DNA of 64,000 nucleotides, taken from NCBI RefSeq assembly GCF_013403865.1, contig NZ_JABFDK010000001.1, forward strand, positions 1,488,001-1,552,000, read 5' to 3'. This document shows positions 16,682 through 26,310 of the stretch, in pieces. Origin of the DNA: Winogradskyella costae. GTDB taxonomy: Bacteria; Bacteroidota; Bacteroidia; Flavobacteriales; Flavobacteriaceae. The notes under the pieces were generated by a model that searched no databases, had not been told where the DNA came from, and was given only the letters and a program-made list of their open reading frames with translations. The position numbers and the translations under genes are program-made. Position 1 is the stretch's first letter, and every line of letters starts with the position of its first letter.

Positions 16682-19357
16682 TTAATCCGCAATATTAGGA
16701 CTCAACCATTTCGTTGCTTCTTCATTCGAAATATCTCTACGTTTACTATAATCTTCAACCTGATCTTCTTTTATTTTTCCTAATCCAAAATATTTAGCTT
16801 CAGGGTTTGCGAAATAATAACCACTTACACTGGCGGCTGGCCACATGGCTAAACTTTCTGTGAGTTCAACTCCAATATTTTCTTTGACCTTTAAAAGGTT
16901 CCAAATAGTTTTCTTTTCTAAATGGTCAGGACAAGCAGGATAACCAGGTGCTGGTCTAATTCCTTTATAGTTCTCTTTAATTAAATCATCGTTAGTTAGG
17001 TTGTTGTCATTGGTGTAATTCCAGTGGTTAATTCTAACTTCTTTGTGTAAGTATTCTGCAAAAGCTTCAGCTAAACGATCGGCAAGTGCTTTAATCATTA
17101 TAGAATTATAATCATCGTGCTCTGCTTCAAATTGAGCTGCTAGTTCTGCGGTTCCAAAACCTGTTGAGACACAAAAACAACCCATATAATCTTGTTTTCC
17201 TGTTGCTTTTGGTGCTATAAAATCTGATAAGGCAATGTTTGGTTTTCCTTCTGATTTTTTAGATTGTTGACGTAGCGTTAAAAATGTATCTACTATTTTA
17301 CCAGAAGTATCCTTAATCTCAATATCATCATCGTTAATCGTATTGGCTTCAAACAAACCAAAAATGGCTTTTGCCTTTAAAAGCTTTTCATCAAAAATAC
17401 GTTTCAATAATACTTTTGCATCGGCAAATAATTCTGTGGCTTGTTCTCCAACGACATTATCAGTTAAAATCGCTGGATATTTTCCATGTAAATCCCAACT
17501 TCTAAAGAAAGGCGACCAATCAATGAAATCTTCAAGTTTTGTAATATCAAAATTTTCAATAACTTGAATCCCTAATTGTTTTGGTTTTACGATTTCAGAA
17601 GTATTCCAATCAATATTAAATTTGTTTTTTCGCGCGTCTTTTATCGTTAAATATTCTTTTTTTCGGGTTCTTTTTAAGAATTGCTCTCGAAACAAATCGT
17701 ACTCCTCACGAATCTGATTTTTATATATTTTGCTGTCTTTTTTGAGTAAATCTCCAACGACAGTTACTGCTCTCGATGCATCATTGATATGAACAACAGT
17801 ATTTGTGTAATGTGGTGCAATTTTTACCGCCGAATGTGCTCTAGAGGTTGTTGCGCCTCCAATAATAAGAGGGATTTTCACGTTTTGCTTTTCGAGTTCT
17901 TTAGAAACATAAACCATTTCATCAAGTGATGGTGTAATTAATCCGCTCAACCCAATAATATCCACCTTTTCTCTTATTGCGGTTTCTATTATTTTTTCTG
18001 GTGGAACCATAACACCAAGGTCAATAATTTCGTAATTGTTACAGCCTAAAACAACGCTTACAATATTCTTTCCAATATCATGCACATCGCCTTTTACGGT
18101 GGCCATTAAAATACGACCTGCAAATTCTTGTTTTCCATCTTTTTCGGCTTCAATAAAAGGTTGAAGGTAAGCTACCGCTTTTTTCATTACTCGTGCCGAT
18201 TTTACCACTTGAGGTAAAAACATTTTACCGCTTCCAAATAAATCACCAACCACATTCATGCCAATCATTAAATGACCTTCTATAACATGAATTGGTTTGT
18301 CTGAAGCTACACGTGCTTCTTCCACATCTTCAAGAATAAATGCATCAATACCTTTAACTAAGGCATGTGTAATTCGTTCTTGTAAAGGATTACTTCTCCA
18401 TTCTAATACCTTTTCTTCATGTTCTTTTTTCTGTCCTTTTAAGGATTCAGCAAAATCTAATAAACGCTCAGTGGCGTCATCACGTTTGTCAAACAAAACA
18501 TCTTCTACGCGCTCTAATAAATCTTTGTCAATTTCATCATAAATTTCTAACATTGTTGGGTTGACGATTCCCATATTCATACCATTTTTAATCGCATGAT
18601 ATAAAAAGGCAGAATGCATCGCTTCTCGCACAATATTGTTTCCTCTAAAAGAAAAAGAGACATTACTTACCCCTCCAGAAACGTTAGCATATGGTAAATT
18701 TTCACGAATCCATTTGGTCGCTTCAAAAAAGTCGAGTGCATTTCTGCGATGCTCATCCATACCTGTAGCCACCGGGAAAATATTGGGATCAAAGATGATA
18801 TCTTGAGCAGGGAATTTAAGTTCGTTTACCAAAATATGATACGAACGTTTACAAATTTCGATCCGTCTATTGTAATTATCGGCTTGACCATCTTCATCAA
18901 AAGCCATCACGACTACAGCAGCTCCATAACGTTTAATGAGTTTTGCATGGTGTTTAAATTGGGCTTCACCTTCCTTTAAACTGATAGAATTTACTACACA
19001 TTTTCCTTGAGCTACTTGTAAGCCAGCTTCTATGATTTCCCATTTAGAACTGTCTATCATTAAAGGGATTCGAGAAATATCGGGTTCTGAAGCAATCAAA
19101 TTTAAAAAGGTCGTCATGGCATAAACACCATCCAACATCCCTTCATCCATGTTAACGTCCAGAATTTGTGCGCCACCATCAACCTGATCTCTTGCGACTT
19201 CTAAAGCTTCATCGTATTTTTCTTCTTTTATAAGTCGAAGAAATTTTCGAGAACCAGTAACGTTTGTGCGTTCTCCAACGTTAATGAAGTTGCTTTCTGG
19301 TGTTATTACTAAGGGTTCTAAACCAGAAAGGGTAAGGTATTTTTTTGTTTCAGTCAT
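16682..19357 (-). CDS. metH: Cobalamin-dependent methionine synthase, pterin/B12/activation part
   Basis: An 891-residue protein corresponding to the C-terminal three modules of MetH. In order these are a pterin-binding domain (about 15-270, [13 protein letters not shown] and MIDSSKWE), the cobalamin cap and B12-binding domain with the DVHDIGKNI base-on ligand motif (around 425) plus [13 protein letters not shown], and the SAM-dependent reactivation domain with [12 protein letters not shown] near the C-terminus. The homocysteine-binding module is missing here and encoded by the separate upstream gene at 19385-20386. This two-gene arrangement is common in Bacteroidota. It transfers methyl from methyl-THF to homocysteine via cobalamin. 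Confidence 0.95.
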   Translation of the reverse strand: MTETKKYLTLSGLEPLVITPESNFINVGERTNVTGSRKFLRLIKEEKYDEALEVARDQVDGGAQILDVNMDEGMLDGVYAMTTFLNLIASEPDISRIPLMIDSSKWEIIEAGLQVAQGKCVVNSISLKEGEAQFKHHAKLIKRYGAAVVVMAFDEDGQADNYNRRIEICKRSYHILVNELKFPAQDIIFDPNIFPVATGMDEHRRNALDFFEATKWIRENLPYANVSGGVSNVSFSFRGNNIVREAMHSAFLYHAIKNGMNMGIVNPTMLEIYDEIDKDLLERVEDVLFDKRDDATERLLDFAESLKGQKKEHEEKVLEWRSNPLQERITHALVKGIDAFILEDVEEARVASDKPIHVIEGHLMIGMNVVGDLFGSGKMFLPQVVKSARVMKKAVAYLQPFIEAEKDGKQEFAGRILMATVKGDVHDIGKNIVSVVLGCNNYEIIDLGVMVPPEKIIETAIREKVDIIGLSGLITPSLDEMVYVSKELEKQNVKIPLIIGGATTSRAHSAVKIAPHYTNTVVHINDASRAVTVVGDLLKKDSKIYKNQIREEYDLFREQFLKRTRKKEYLTIKDARKNKFNIDWNTSEIVKPKQLGIQVIENFDITKLEDFIDWSPFFRSWDLHGKYPAILTDNVVGEQATELFADAKVLLKRIFDEKLLKAKAIFGLFEANTINDDDIEIKDTSGKIVDTFLTLRQQSKKSEGKPNIALSDFIAPKATGKQDYMGCFCVSTGFGTAELAAQFEAEHDDYNSIMIKALADRLAEAFAEYLHKEVRINHWNYTNDNNLTNDDLIKENYKGIRPAPGYPACPDHLEKKTIWNLLKVKENIGVELTESLAMWPAASVSGYYFANPEAKYFGLGKIKEDQVEDYSKRRDISNEEATKWLSPNIAD

Positions 19358-19376
19358 GTCAGTCTTTTAAAAGTAG

Positions 19377-19396
19377 ATTCCTGGTTATGCAGAAAT
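19377..19396. repeat. REP-like palindrome, copy 2 (degenerate), overlapping a gene end
   Basis: ATTCCTGG-TTAT-GCAGAAAT matches the hairpin at 16657-16676 with a few changes. The repeat includes the TAA stop of the homocysteine methyltransferase gene (19385-19387), so its last codons are formed by the repeat. Confidence 0.45.
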
Positions 19397-20386
19397 GACA
19401 ATTTTTCTTGGTTCGTAGTTTTTGGCAGCTTCAGCAATTGCTTTTATATGGTCAGGACTCGTACCGCAGCAACCACCAATTATATTTATTAATCCATCTT
19501 TTAAATAGTCTTCAATATATTGTTGCATTTGCTTCGGTGTTTCTTCATATTCTCCAAAGGCATTTGGTAAACCTGCGTTTGGATGTGCCGAAGTGAAAAA
19601 TTCCGTTTCGTTAGAAAGTCTTTGCAAATAAGGTTTTAATTGTTGCGCACCAAGTGCACAATTAAATCCAACACTCAATAATGGAATATGTGAAATTGAA
19701 GTTAAAAATGCTTCGACCGTTTGCCCAGATAATGTTCTACCAGAAGCATCTGTTATGGTTCCTGAAACCATTATTGGAATATCAATATGGCGTTCTTCTT
19801 TTACTTCTTCAATGGCGAATAAAGCTGCTTTTGCATTTAATGTATCAAAAATAGTTTCGACTAAAAGCATGTCAACACCACCGTCAATTAAGGCTTCAAC
19901 TTGTTGTTTGTAGGCGATGCGTAATTCATTAAAAGTTATCGCTCTATATTCTGGTCGATTCACATCTGGTGATAAACTCGCTGTTTTATTTGTAGGGCCA
20001 ATACTTCCTGCAACAAAACGCGGTTTTTCGGGGTTTTCTTTTGTGAATTTGTCAGCGACTTGTTTTGCGATTTTAGCCGATTCATAATTCAGTTCGTATA
20101 CTAAATCTTCCATGTCATAATCTGCCATAGCAATGGTAGTCCCGGAAAAGGTGTTGGTTTCTACGATATCTGCACCAGCTTCGAAATATTTTGCATGAAT
20201 TTCTGCAATGGCTTCAGATTGTGTTAATGATAATAAGTCATTGTTTCCTTGTAAAGGGGATGGGTAATCTTTAAAACGTTCGCCTCTAAAATCTTCTTCT
20301 TGAAAATTGTATTGTTGAAGCATGGTTCCCATAGCTCCGTCGAGAACCAAGATTCGTTTTTGTAATTCGTCTGTTATTGTGCTCAT
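19385..20386 (-). CDS. Homocysteine S-methyltransferase module of split methionine synthase
   Basis: A 333-residue TIM-barrel protein equal to the N-terminal module of MetH. It shows LDGAMGTMLQ, the early VETNTFSGT motif, and zinc-binding cysteines in GFNCALGA and the terminal GGCCGTSPDHIK. It should bind and activate homocysteine for methylation by the neighbouring MetH part. Start: the ATG at 20386 (MSTITDELQKR) places the conserved barrel start correctly; an upstream in-frame ATG at 20410 would add eight residues without family support. It is 27 bases upstream of metH in the same operon. Confidence 0.92.
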   Translation of the reverse strand: MSTITDELQKRILVLDGAMGTMLQQYNFQEEDFRGERFKDYPSPLQGNNDLLSLTQSEAIAEIHAKYFEAGADIVETNTFSGTTIAMADYDMEDLVYELNYESAKIAKQVADKFTKENPEKPRFVAGSIGPTNKTASLSPDVNRPEYRAITFNELRIAYKQQVEALIDGGVDMLLVETIFDTLNAKAALFAIEEVKEERHIDIPIMVSGTITDASGRTLSGQTVEAFLTSISHIPLLSVGFNCALGAQQLKPYLQRLSNETEFFTSAHPNAGLPNAFGEYEETPKQMQQYIEDYLKDGLINIIGGCCGTSPDHIKAIAEAAKNYEPRKIVISA

Positions 20387-20446
20387 AATATGTGTGTGTT
20401 CTCGATGCAACTTTATTCCGATGGCATAAAATCACTCGAACTAACC

Positions 20447-21616
20447 TTAGTTTTCTAAAGCTTGTTTTAAATCGTTAATAATATCTTCTGGATGTTCCAA
20501 GCCAACAGATACTCTTATTAATCCTGAAGTTATACCTGTTTCTAAACGGACATCTTCTGGTATTTTTGCATGTGTTGTAGATGCAGGATGTGTTACAATA
20601 CTTCGTGTATCACCTAAATTTGCTGAAAGTGATAATAACTTAATGGAGTTAAGGAACTTTCTGCCTGCTTCAATGCCTCCTTTTATTTCAAAAGCAACAA
20701 CATTGCCTCCTAGTTTCATTTGTTTTTTTGCTAATTCGTATTGTGGATGCGATTTTAGAAATGGGTATTTTACAAAATTCACATTCTCGTTAGACTCTAA
20801 AAAAGTCGCAACTTTTAATGCATTATCGCAATGTCTATCGACTCTAACAGGTAAGGTTTCTAAACTTTTAGATAAAACCCAGGCATTAAATGGTGATAAA
20901 GCAGGACCTGTATTTCTTGAAAATAAATATATTTTTTGGATTAAATCTGCACTACCAACAGTGACACCTCCTAGAACTCTGCCTTGTCCATCCATTAATT
21001 TAGTAGCCGAATGAATCACTAAATTGGCACCAAATTTTATAGGCTGCTGCAAGTATGGTGTTGCAAAACAATTGTCTATTATAAATATAAGATTGTGCTT
21101 TTTTGCAATGTCGCCTAAACGTTGTAAATCTAAAATGTCTACAGCAGGATTTGTAGGACTCTCAGCATAAATCACTTTAGTATTAGGTTGAATTAGATTT
21201 TCAATTTTATCTAATTCATCAATTTTAAAATAGCTGCTCGAAATATTCCATTTCGGTAGTATGTTGTTAAATAGCGTTTGAGTGGAACCAAAAATACTAC
21301 GACAAGAAACGATATGATCGCCAGCATCGAGTAATGCTGCAAAAGTTGAAAACACGGCGGACATACCAGAAGCAAAAGCGTAACCACGTTCTGCACCTTC
21401 CATTAGACACACCTTTTCTACGAATTCTGATGAGTTAGGGTTAGAATAGCGACTGTAAATATTACGTTGTTTTTCGTCAGCAAACGATGCGCGCATATCT
21501 TCAGCATCTTCAAAAACATAACTCGATGTAAGGTACAAAGGATTAGAATGTTCTAAAAATTGCGAACGCTCTATTTGTGTTCGTATCGCTTGTGTTTCAA
21601 TGTGTTTGGTATTCAT
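20447..21616 (-). CDS. metZ: Cys/Met metabolism PLP enzyme, O-succinylhomoserine sulfhydrylase-like
   Basis: A 389-residue gamma-family PLP enzyme. It shows YSRYSNPN near the N-terminus, the cofactor-stacking region FASGMSAVFS, IIDNCFATPYLQQP, and the PLP lysine in HSATKLMDGQGRVLGG. The GITSGLIRVSVGLEHPEDII end is typical. It most likely forms homocysteine from an activated homoserine and sulfide; cystathionine synthase/lyase activity cannot be excluded by eye. It is the first gene of the methionine operon, about 100 bases after the SAM-I riboswitch, which supports a biosynthetic role. Confidence 0.85.
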   Translation of the reverse strand: MNTKHIETQAIRTQIERSQFLEHSNPLYLTSSYVFEDAEDMRASFADEKQRNIYSRYSNPNSSEFVEKVCLMEGAERGYAFASGMSAVFSTFAALLDAGDHIVSCRSIFGSTQTLFNNILPKWNISSSYFKIDELDKIENLIQPNTKVIYAESPTNPAVDILDLQRLGDIAKKHNLIFIIDNCFATPYLQQPIKFGANLVIHSATKLMDGQGRVLGGVTVGSADLIQKIYLFSRNTGPALSPFNAWVLSKSLETLPVRVDRHCDNALKVATFLESNENVNFVKYPFLKSHPQYELAKKQMKLGGNVVAFEIKGGIEAGRKFLNSIKLLSLSANLGDTRSIVTHPASTTHAKIPEDVRLETGITSGLIRVSVGLEHPEDIINDLKQALEN

Positions 21617-21717
21617 TTTCTAATAATTTAAGCAAATCAATAAACTTAAAAACGCTGCAGACGTATGTATAGAAAATATTATAAAGAATATTAATTACAG
21701 ATGTGTAATTATGTTGG

Positions 21718-21837
21718 GTTATCTATCCAATTGCGCGATAAATGAATCGACAATAACGTAGAAGTTAGCACCTTCTTAATAAGTTTAAGGGTTGCTAAGG
21801 TTTCAAAGGGTCTAATCCCTCCACCTTTCTTGATAAC
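21718..21837 (-). ncRNA. SAM-I (S-box) riboswitch
   Basis: On the minus strand the leader of the methionine operon contains the S-box core in order: ATCAAGAAAGGTGGAGGGA, a short hairpin closing with CCCTTTGAAACC, TTAGCAACC, then AAGGTGCTAA. The closing helix P1 is visible as GTTATC (minus, from 21837) pairing with GATAAC (ending at 21718). These elements are the SAM-binding core of the SAM-I class. The operon start codon is about 100 bases downstream. No GC-rich terminator was seen between aptamer and ATG, so control may be at translation or by a weak AT-rich stem. The 358-base gap 21617-21974 holds no gene. Confidence 0.93.
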
Positions 21838-21974
21838 ATTTCAATAAGTTGTTTGAACTTTGTAAGTTACAATATTCCGAAAGAAAATAGGATTACACAA
21901 ATTTTATTCACTTTATTTTAATTAAGACTTGTTGCATTTTAATTGTAACTTTGATTTACCCAAATAAAATTATT

Positions 21975-22565
21975 ATGTTAGAAAATTTCTGGTTTAATGT
22001 GCAATACGGCATGAACCATGTTTTAGATATTAATGGATATGACCATGTCCTTTTTTTAATGGTATTGGCAGTACCATACGTTTTTAATGAATGGAAACGT
22101 GTGCTTCTTTTAGTGACCACATTTACGTTAGGTCATACGCTTTCATTAGTTTTGGCAGCTTATGGTGTTGTGAGTATTAATGGTCAATTAGTAGAGTTTT
22201 TAATTCCTGTTACTATTTTAATAATGGCACTTTACAACGTCTTTACTGCAGGTAAAAAATCAAAAACGGGTAAGATTGGTTTGTTGTTTTTTACAACTTT
22301 GTTTTTTGGAATTGTACATGGTTTAGGGTTTGCAAGAGAATTTAAAATGTTTTCGGGTCAATCGGAAAATAAACTTGAACTTCTTATAGAATTCGCATTA
22401 GGGATTGAACTTGCTCAAGTCATCATTGTTTTTATTGTCTTATTTTTAGGGTTTTTATGCCAAACAGTCTTTAGGTTTTCGCGTCGCGATTGGGTGATGG
22501 TTATTTCTGCTATTGTAGTAGGGCTTGTAATTCCGATGATTATAGAGAGCGATTTTCTAAAATAA
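21975..22565 (+). CDS. HupE/UreJ-like membrane protein
   Basis: A 196-residue inner-membrane protein with about six hydrophobic segments. Histidine-containing motifs in the membrane are visible: MNHVLDINGYDHVLFLM near the N-terminus, TFTLGHTLSLVLA, and GIVHGLGFARE. These are the family's marks; HupE/UreJ proteins are linked to nickel or other metal supply. The ATG at 21975 (MLENFW) was chosen over an upstream TTG at 21951. The upstream TAACTTTG at 21946-21953 resembles a Bacteroidota -7 element. No hydrogenase or urease is nearby, so the metal and partner are unknown. Confidence 0.82.
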   Translation: MLENFWFNVQYGMNHVLDINGYDHVLFLMVLAVPYVFNEWKRVLLLVTTFTLGHTLSLVLAAYGVVSINGQLVEFLIPVTILIMALYNVFTAGKKSKTGKIGLLFFTTLFFGIVHGLGFAREFKMFSGQSENKLELLIEFALGIELAQVIIVFIVLFLGFLCQTVFRFSRRDWVMVISAIVVGLVIPMIIESDFLK

Positions 22566-22671
22566 GCCAAAAAAAGTTTGGTAAAACTTTAACGAGAAGG
22601 TAATAGCATATAAAATACTATCCGTTTATCTTCGTTACGTACATGGTACGTTTGTATAACACTAATTATTA

Positions 22672-23124
22672 ATGTCAAAGGCAAAACAATTACGCTACGA
22701 TAAAGCTTATTTACGAATTGCAAAAGAATGGGGGAAATTATCTCATTGTAAGCGAAAACAAGTAGGTGCCCTTATTGTTAAAGATAGAATGATTATTTCT
22801 GATGGTTATAATGGTACGCCAACAGGCTTTGAAAACTATTGCGAAGATGATGAAGGCTATACCAAATGGTATGTATTGCATGCAGAAGCTAATGCCATTT
22901 TAAAAGTAGCATCATCCACACAATCTTGCCAAGGAGCAACATTATATATTACACTTTCACCTTGCAAAGAATGTAGTAAATTAATTCATCAAGCAGGAAT
23001 CGTAAGAGTTGTTTACCAACAAGATTATAAGGATTGCTCAGGGATTGATTTTCTTAGAAAAGCAGGTATTGAATTAGAGCTTATAGAAGACTTAAACGCA
23101 GATTTCCATTCTGATGGGAAATAG
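22672..23124 (+). CDS. dCMP deaminase (ComEB family)
   Basis: A 150-residue zinc deaminase. The catalytic HAEANAI motif (His ligand plus Glu proton shuttle) is followed by the cysteine pair in SPCKECSKL, as in deoxycytidylate deaminases. The insertion GYNGTPTGFENYCEDD ahead of the active site is characteristic of the dCMP branch. It supplies dUMP for thymidylate synthesis. It is followed one base later by the S41 protease start codon, so the two are probably co-transcribed; a functional link is not obvious. Confidence 0.9.
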   Translation: MSKAKQLRYDKAYLRIAKEWGKLSHCKRKQVGALIVKDRMIISDGYNGTPTGFENYCEDDEGYTKWYVLHAEANAILKVASSTQSCQGATLYITLSPCKECSKLIHQAGIVRVVYQQDYKDCSGIDFLRKAGIELELIEDLNADFHSDGK

Positions 23125-23125
23125 T

Positions 23126-24736
23126 ATGTCCACAAAAAATAAATACATACCACTTATTATTGGTGTTGCAATAGCGGCTGGCGTTATTATAGGTGGAAAA
23201 TTAAATTTTTCTGACACATCAGATAATCTCTTCACTACAAATAGCAAAAAAGATAAACTCAATCGGTTAATAGATTATATAGATTACGAATACGTAGAGG
23301 AAGTAAATACAGACAGTATTGTCGATGTTACAGTTAATGGTATTTTACACAATTTAGATCCCCACTCAACTTATATACCTAAAGAAGACTTAGAACGTAT
23401 TACTGAAAATATGAAAGGTGATTTTGTAGGTATAGGCATTAATTTTTATGCTTATAAAGATAGTATAGCAGTTATAAGGCCTACGGAATATGGGCCGAGT
23501 GAGCGTGCTGGTGTTATGAGTGGAGATCGTATACTTTTAGCCGATGGGGATACGCTTTATGGTCCTGATATTTCTACCGATTTTATAAGTGAAAAGCTAA
23601 AAGGAGATGAAAATACAAACGTAAAACTTACAATTTATAGAAAAGGAGAGAATGACTTATTAGAGTTTGATGTTAAACGAAAAGCCATTCCTATAAAAAG
23701 TATAGACGCGGCTTATATGCTTACGGATGATTTAGGATATATAAAAATGAATCGTTTTGCAGAGTCTACTTTTAAAGAGTTTAAGTTGGCTCTTAGCGAA
23801 TTGAAGGATCTTGGCGCTACTAAATTAGCCTTAGATCTGCGAGATAATCCTGGAGGTTTCTTAGGTATTGCGGAGCAAATTGCTGATGAGTTTTTAGAAG
23901 ATGATAAGCTTATATTGTTTACAAAAGATAAAAGAGGTAAAGAAGAACGCATCTACGCTACCAAAAGAGGTGATTTTGAAGAGGGGGAACTTTACATCCT
24001 TATCAATGAAAACTCTGCGTCAGCAAGTGAAGTGATTGCAGGTGCATTACAAGATAACGATAAGGGAATTATTGTTGGTAGACGTTCTTACGGAAAAGGC
24101 TTAGTGCAGCGCGAAATGGCTTTAGGCGATGGTAGTGCTGTACGGTTAACGGTGTCTAGATATTATACACCCACAGGGCGCTCAATACAAAAACCTTACA
24201 CGAATGGTGAAAGTGAAAAATATTATAACGATTACTATAAACGTTTAAGAACCGGAGAATTAGTAGATGAAGAAAGCATCATTGTTGATGACTCTTTAAA
24301 ATTTACAACACCAAAAGGTAAAGTGGTTTATGGAGGAGGTGGGATAATTCCGGATGTATTTGTGCCAGTAGATCGCTTGTTTGATAATGAGACCATCAAT
24401 TATTTAAGACGTCGAGGACATTTTGGTTATTTTGTGTTTGAAGAATTGGACAAAGATCGCACGATATACCAAGATATTTCTAAGTATGATTTTATTAATA
24501 ATTTTGAAGTGAGTGATGATATTGTGATAGGTTTTCAAAATTACATTAACATAAGGGAGAGCACTAATATTAGTTTTACTGTTTATAATGCTGAAATAAA
24601 ACGCATAATAAAAGCCACATTGGCACAGCAGTTATATGATGATAATGCCTTTGAAGAAATATTGAATAAAGACGATATTATGGTGCAAGAAGTGATTCTA
24701 TTAAGTACAGAATATCCAAGTTTAAAGCAAGACTAA
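23126..24736 (+). CDS. C-terminal processing peptidase, S41 family with PDZ domain
   Basis: A 536-residue periplasmic protease. An N-terminal membrane anchor (about 8-25) precedes a PDZ domain (about 85-170, VGIGINFYAYKDSIAVIRPTEYGPSERAG) and the S41 catalytic domain with LDLRDNPGG and ENSASASEVIAGALQDN, which carries the nucleophilic serine, then GRRSYGKGLVQ with the lysine. The C-terminal 120 residues are a family-specific extension. The ATG at 23126 fits the signal anchor better than the overlapping ATG at 23114. Likely role: periplasmic protein turnover or processing. Confidence 0.9.
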   Translation: MSTKNKYIPLIIGVAIAAGVIIGGKLNFSDTSDNLFTTNSKKDKLNRLIDYIDYEYVEEVNTDSIVDVTVNGILHNLDPHSTYIPKEDLERITENMKGDFVGIGINFYAYKDSIAVIRPTEYGPSERAGVMSGDRILLADGDTLYGPDISTDFISEKLKGDENTNVKLTIYRKGENDLLEFDVKRKAIPIKSIDAAYMLTDDLGYIKMNRFAESTFKEFKLALSELKDLGATKLALDLRDNPGGFLGIAEQIADEFLEDDKLILFTKDKRGKEERIYATKRGDFEEGELYILINENSASASEVIAGALQDNDKGIIVGRRSYGKGLVQREMALGDGSAVRLTVSRYYTPTGRSIQKPYTNGESEKYYNDYYKRLRTGELVDEESIIVDDSLKFTTPKGKVVYGGGGIIPDVFVPVDRLFDNETINYLRRRGHFGYFVFEELDKDRTIYQDISKYDFINNFEVSDDIVIGFQNYINIRESTNISFTVYNAEIKRIIKATLAQQLYDDNAFEEILNKDDIMVQEVILLSTEYPSLKQD

Positions 24737-24740
24737 ATCT

Positions 24741-25346
24741 TTAGATTTTATCGTGAATCTTGGTTTGTTTACCATCGTTCCACAGGGTTAAAATGTCAGT
24801 AGCCACATGCGATCCACTACCACAAGCCATGGCAAATTGACTACGCCAACCAGCTAAAGTACCAGCAACGTATAGATTTTTTTCAATAAGATGATCAGTG
24901 TTTTTTAGCCAAATTCTATCTTTTTCAATAGCAGCTCTTGGGTGTGGTTCTATATAGCTTTCAAGACCATCTATGGTCATTAAATTAGTATAGCCAACTG
25001 CAATAACAACGATTTTTGAATAATAGCTATTTTTGTTGGTCTTAATTACAAAACCCTCTTCGTTTTTCTTAATTTCATTTACTTTTTCATTTTCAATTTG
25101 AGAAATATGAGGATATAGCGCTGTCAATTGTGTTTTTCCTTCCGTTAAAATATCCGAACCTAACGTGCCAGGTTGCAATCCTAAGACATTATTAAATAAG
25201 GCATCTTGAAGATGTGATGCTTTTTGATGTGCGATAATGCCGATATGTTTGCCTTCGGCAAAAGGTTTGCTTTTAGCAGAGCCTAAAATCAAAGCGCAAG
25301 ACAAGCCAGCTGCTCCACCACCGATAATTAAAGCATCATAATTCAT
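24741..25346 (-). CDS. Small NAD(P)/FAD-dependent oxidoreductase
   Basis: A 201-residue flavoprotein with the FAD-binding GGGAAGLSCALILG motif at the N-terminus and a C-terminal NLYVAGTLAGWRSQFAMACGSG motif as in thioredoxin reductase relatives. The NADPH domain and the redox CxxC of true thioredoxin reductases are absent, and the protein is about 100 residues shorter, so the substrate is unknown. Its start codon overlaps the stop of the upstream 66-residue membrane protein (TAATG), suggesting translational coupling. Confidence 0.78.
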   Translation of the reverse strand: MNYDALIIGGGAAGLSCALILGSAKSKPFAEGKHIGIIAHQKASHLQDALFNNVLGLQPGTLGSDILTEGKTQLTALYPHISQIENEKVNEIKKNEEGFVIKTNKNSYYSKIVVIAVGYTNLMTIDGLESYIEPHPRAAIEKDRIWLKNTDHLIEKNLYVAGTLAGWRSQFAMACGSGSHVATDILTLWNDGKQTKIHDKI

Positions 25347-25546
25347 TAGCGCCCTTTACTTAATTTTTCAATTTTTTTAGAAACTCTTAGAATTTGCAAT
25401 AATATAAGTGCGCAAAGTGCAGCTACAATTGTAATTAGAGCTGTTTGACTTTCGTCTTGCAAAAGAGCATCAAAATTTAATTTTGTCGTGTTGAAAATAA
25501 TAAGCGCCAAGGCAACAACTGATAGGATAAGTGTAACTACTTTCAT
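25346..25546 (-). CDS. Small two-helix membrane protein
   Basis: A 66-residue protein with two hydrophobic segments (about 3-19 and 36-53) and a basic tail (VSKKIEKLSKGR). It lies between marC and the flavoprotein on the same strand, with a TAATG overlap to the latter, so it is probably translated. No family function is recognised. Context suggests a small membrane partner of the flavoprotein, but this is only inference. Confidence 0.7.
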   Translation of the reverse strand: MKVVTLILSVVALALIIFNTTKLNFDALLQDESQTALITIVAALCALILLQILRVSKKIEKLSKGR

Positions 25547-25557
25547 GTTTAAAAAAT

Positions 25558-26139
25558 TTAAGCCAATAAAGCTTTAATGTTATGAGCAAATAACTTTACT
25601 GCGATGGCTAACAAAATTACACCAAATATTTTTCTTATAATGTTAATTCCGTTTGTGCCTATAATACGCTCTATTTTTGATGATGTTTTTAAGACAATAT
25701 AAATAACAACGACATTACTAATTACAGCAACAATAATATTTTCAATAGCAAATTCTGCCCGTAACGATAATAATGTTGTTAATGTTCCTGGTCCTGCCAT
25801 CAATGGAAATGCCAATGGAAAAACGGAAGCCGTAACCGAACTGTGTTCGTCATCTTTGTAGAGGGTAATACCTAAAACCATTTCTAAAGCAATAAAGAAT
25901 ATGACAAAGGCACCAGCAACAGCAAATGAGTTGACGTCTATACCGATGAGACTTAATAAACTTTTTCCTACGAAAAGGAAAATAATCATTATTACACCGG
26001 CAATAATAGAGGCTTTTCCACTTTGTATATGGCCTACCTTTTTACGTAAATCTATAATGATTGGAATGTTTCCGATGATATCAATCACCGCAAAGAGAAT
26101 CATGAAAGCTGTAACTATTTCTTTAAAATTCAGTTGCAT
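25558..26139 (-). CDS. MarC family integral membrane protein
   Basis: A 193-residue protein with six hydrophobic helices. The MarC family pattern is present: FAVIDIIGNIPIIIDL in the first helix, FPLAFPLMAGPGTLTTLLSL in the middle and GTNGINIIRKIFGVILLAIAVKLF at the end. The family's transport role is not established. It heads a three-gene minus-strand group with the small membrane protein and the flavoprotein. Confidence 0.9.
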   Translation of the reverse strand: MQLNFKEIVTAFMILFAVIDIIGNIPIIIDLRKKVGHIQSGKASIIAGVIMIIFLFVGKSLLSLIGIDVNSFAVAGAFVIFFIALEMVLGITLYKDDEHSSVTASVFPLAFPLMAGPGTLTTLLSLRAEFAIENIIVAVISNVVVIYIVLKTSSKIERIIGTNGINIIRKIFGVILLAIAVKLFAHNIKALLA

Positions 26140-26310
26140 TTTTTTAGTATTTTAAATATTTTATAATTTCTAAAAATGGACTATAAGATATTGGATTTTA
26201 AATACTTAATAGTCTGTTTTTAGTATCGATTTTGAAATTTTTTGCAAAGGTGCGATATTATTAAAGATTTTCAATGGAAAATTACCGTTAAGTTTAAGTA
26301 TTTTTGCGGC

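Noticed and set aside
16682-20386. Frameshifted metH
   Set aside because: The two parts have separate stop and start codons, intact domain ends and a spacer; a two-gene methionine synthase is usual in this phylum.
24741-25346. Truncated thioredoxin reductase pseudogene
   Set aside because: Although about 100 residues shorter and without CxxC, both FAD motifs are intact and the gene is translationally coupled to its neighbour, so a distinct small flavoprotein family is more likely.
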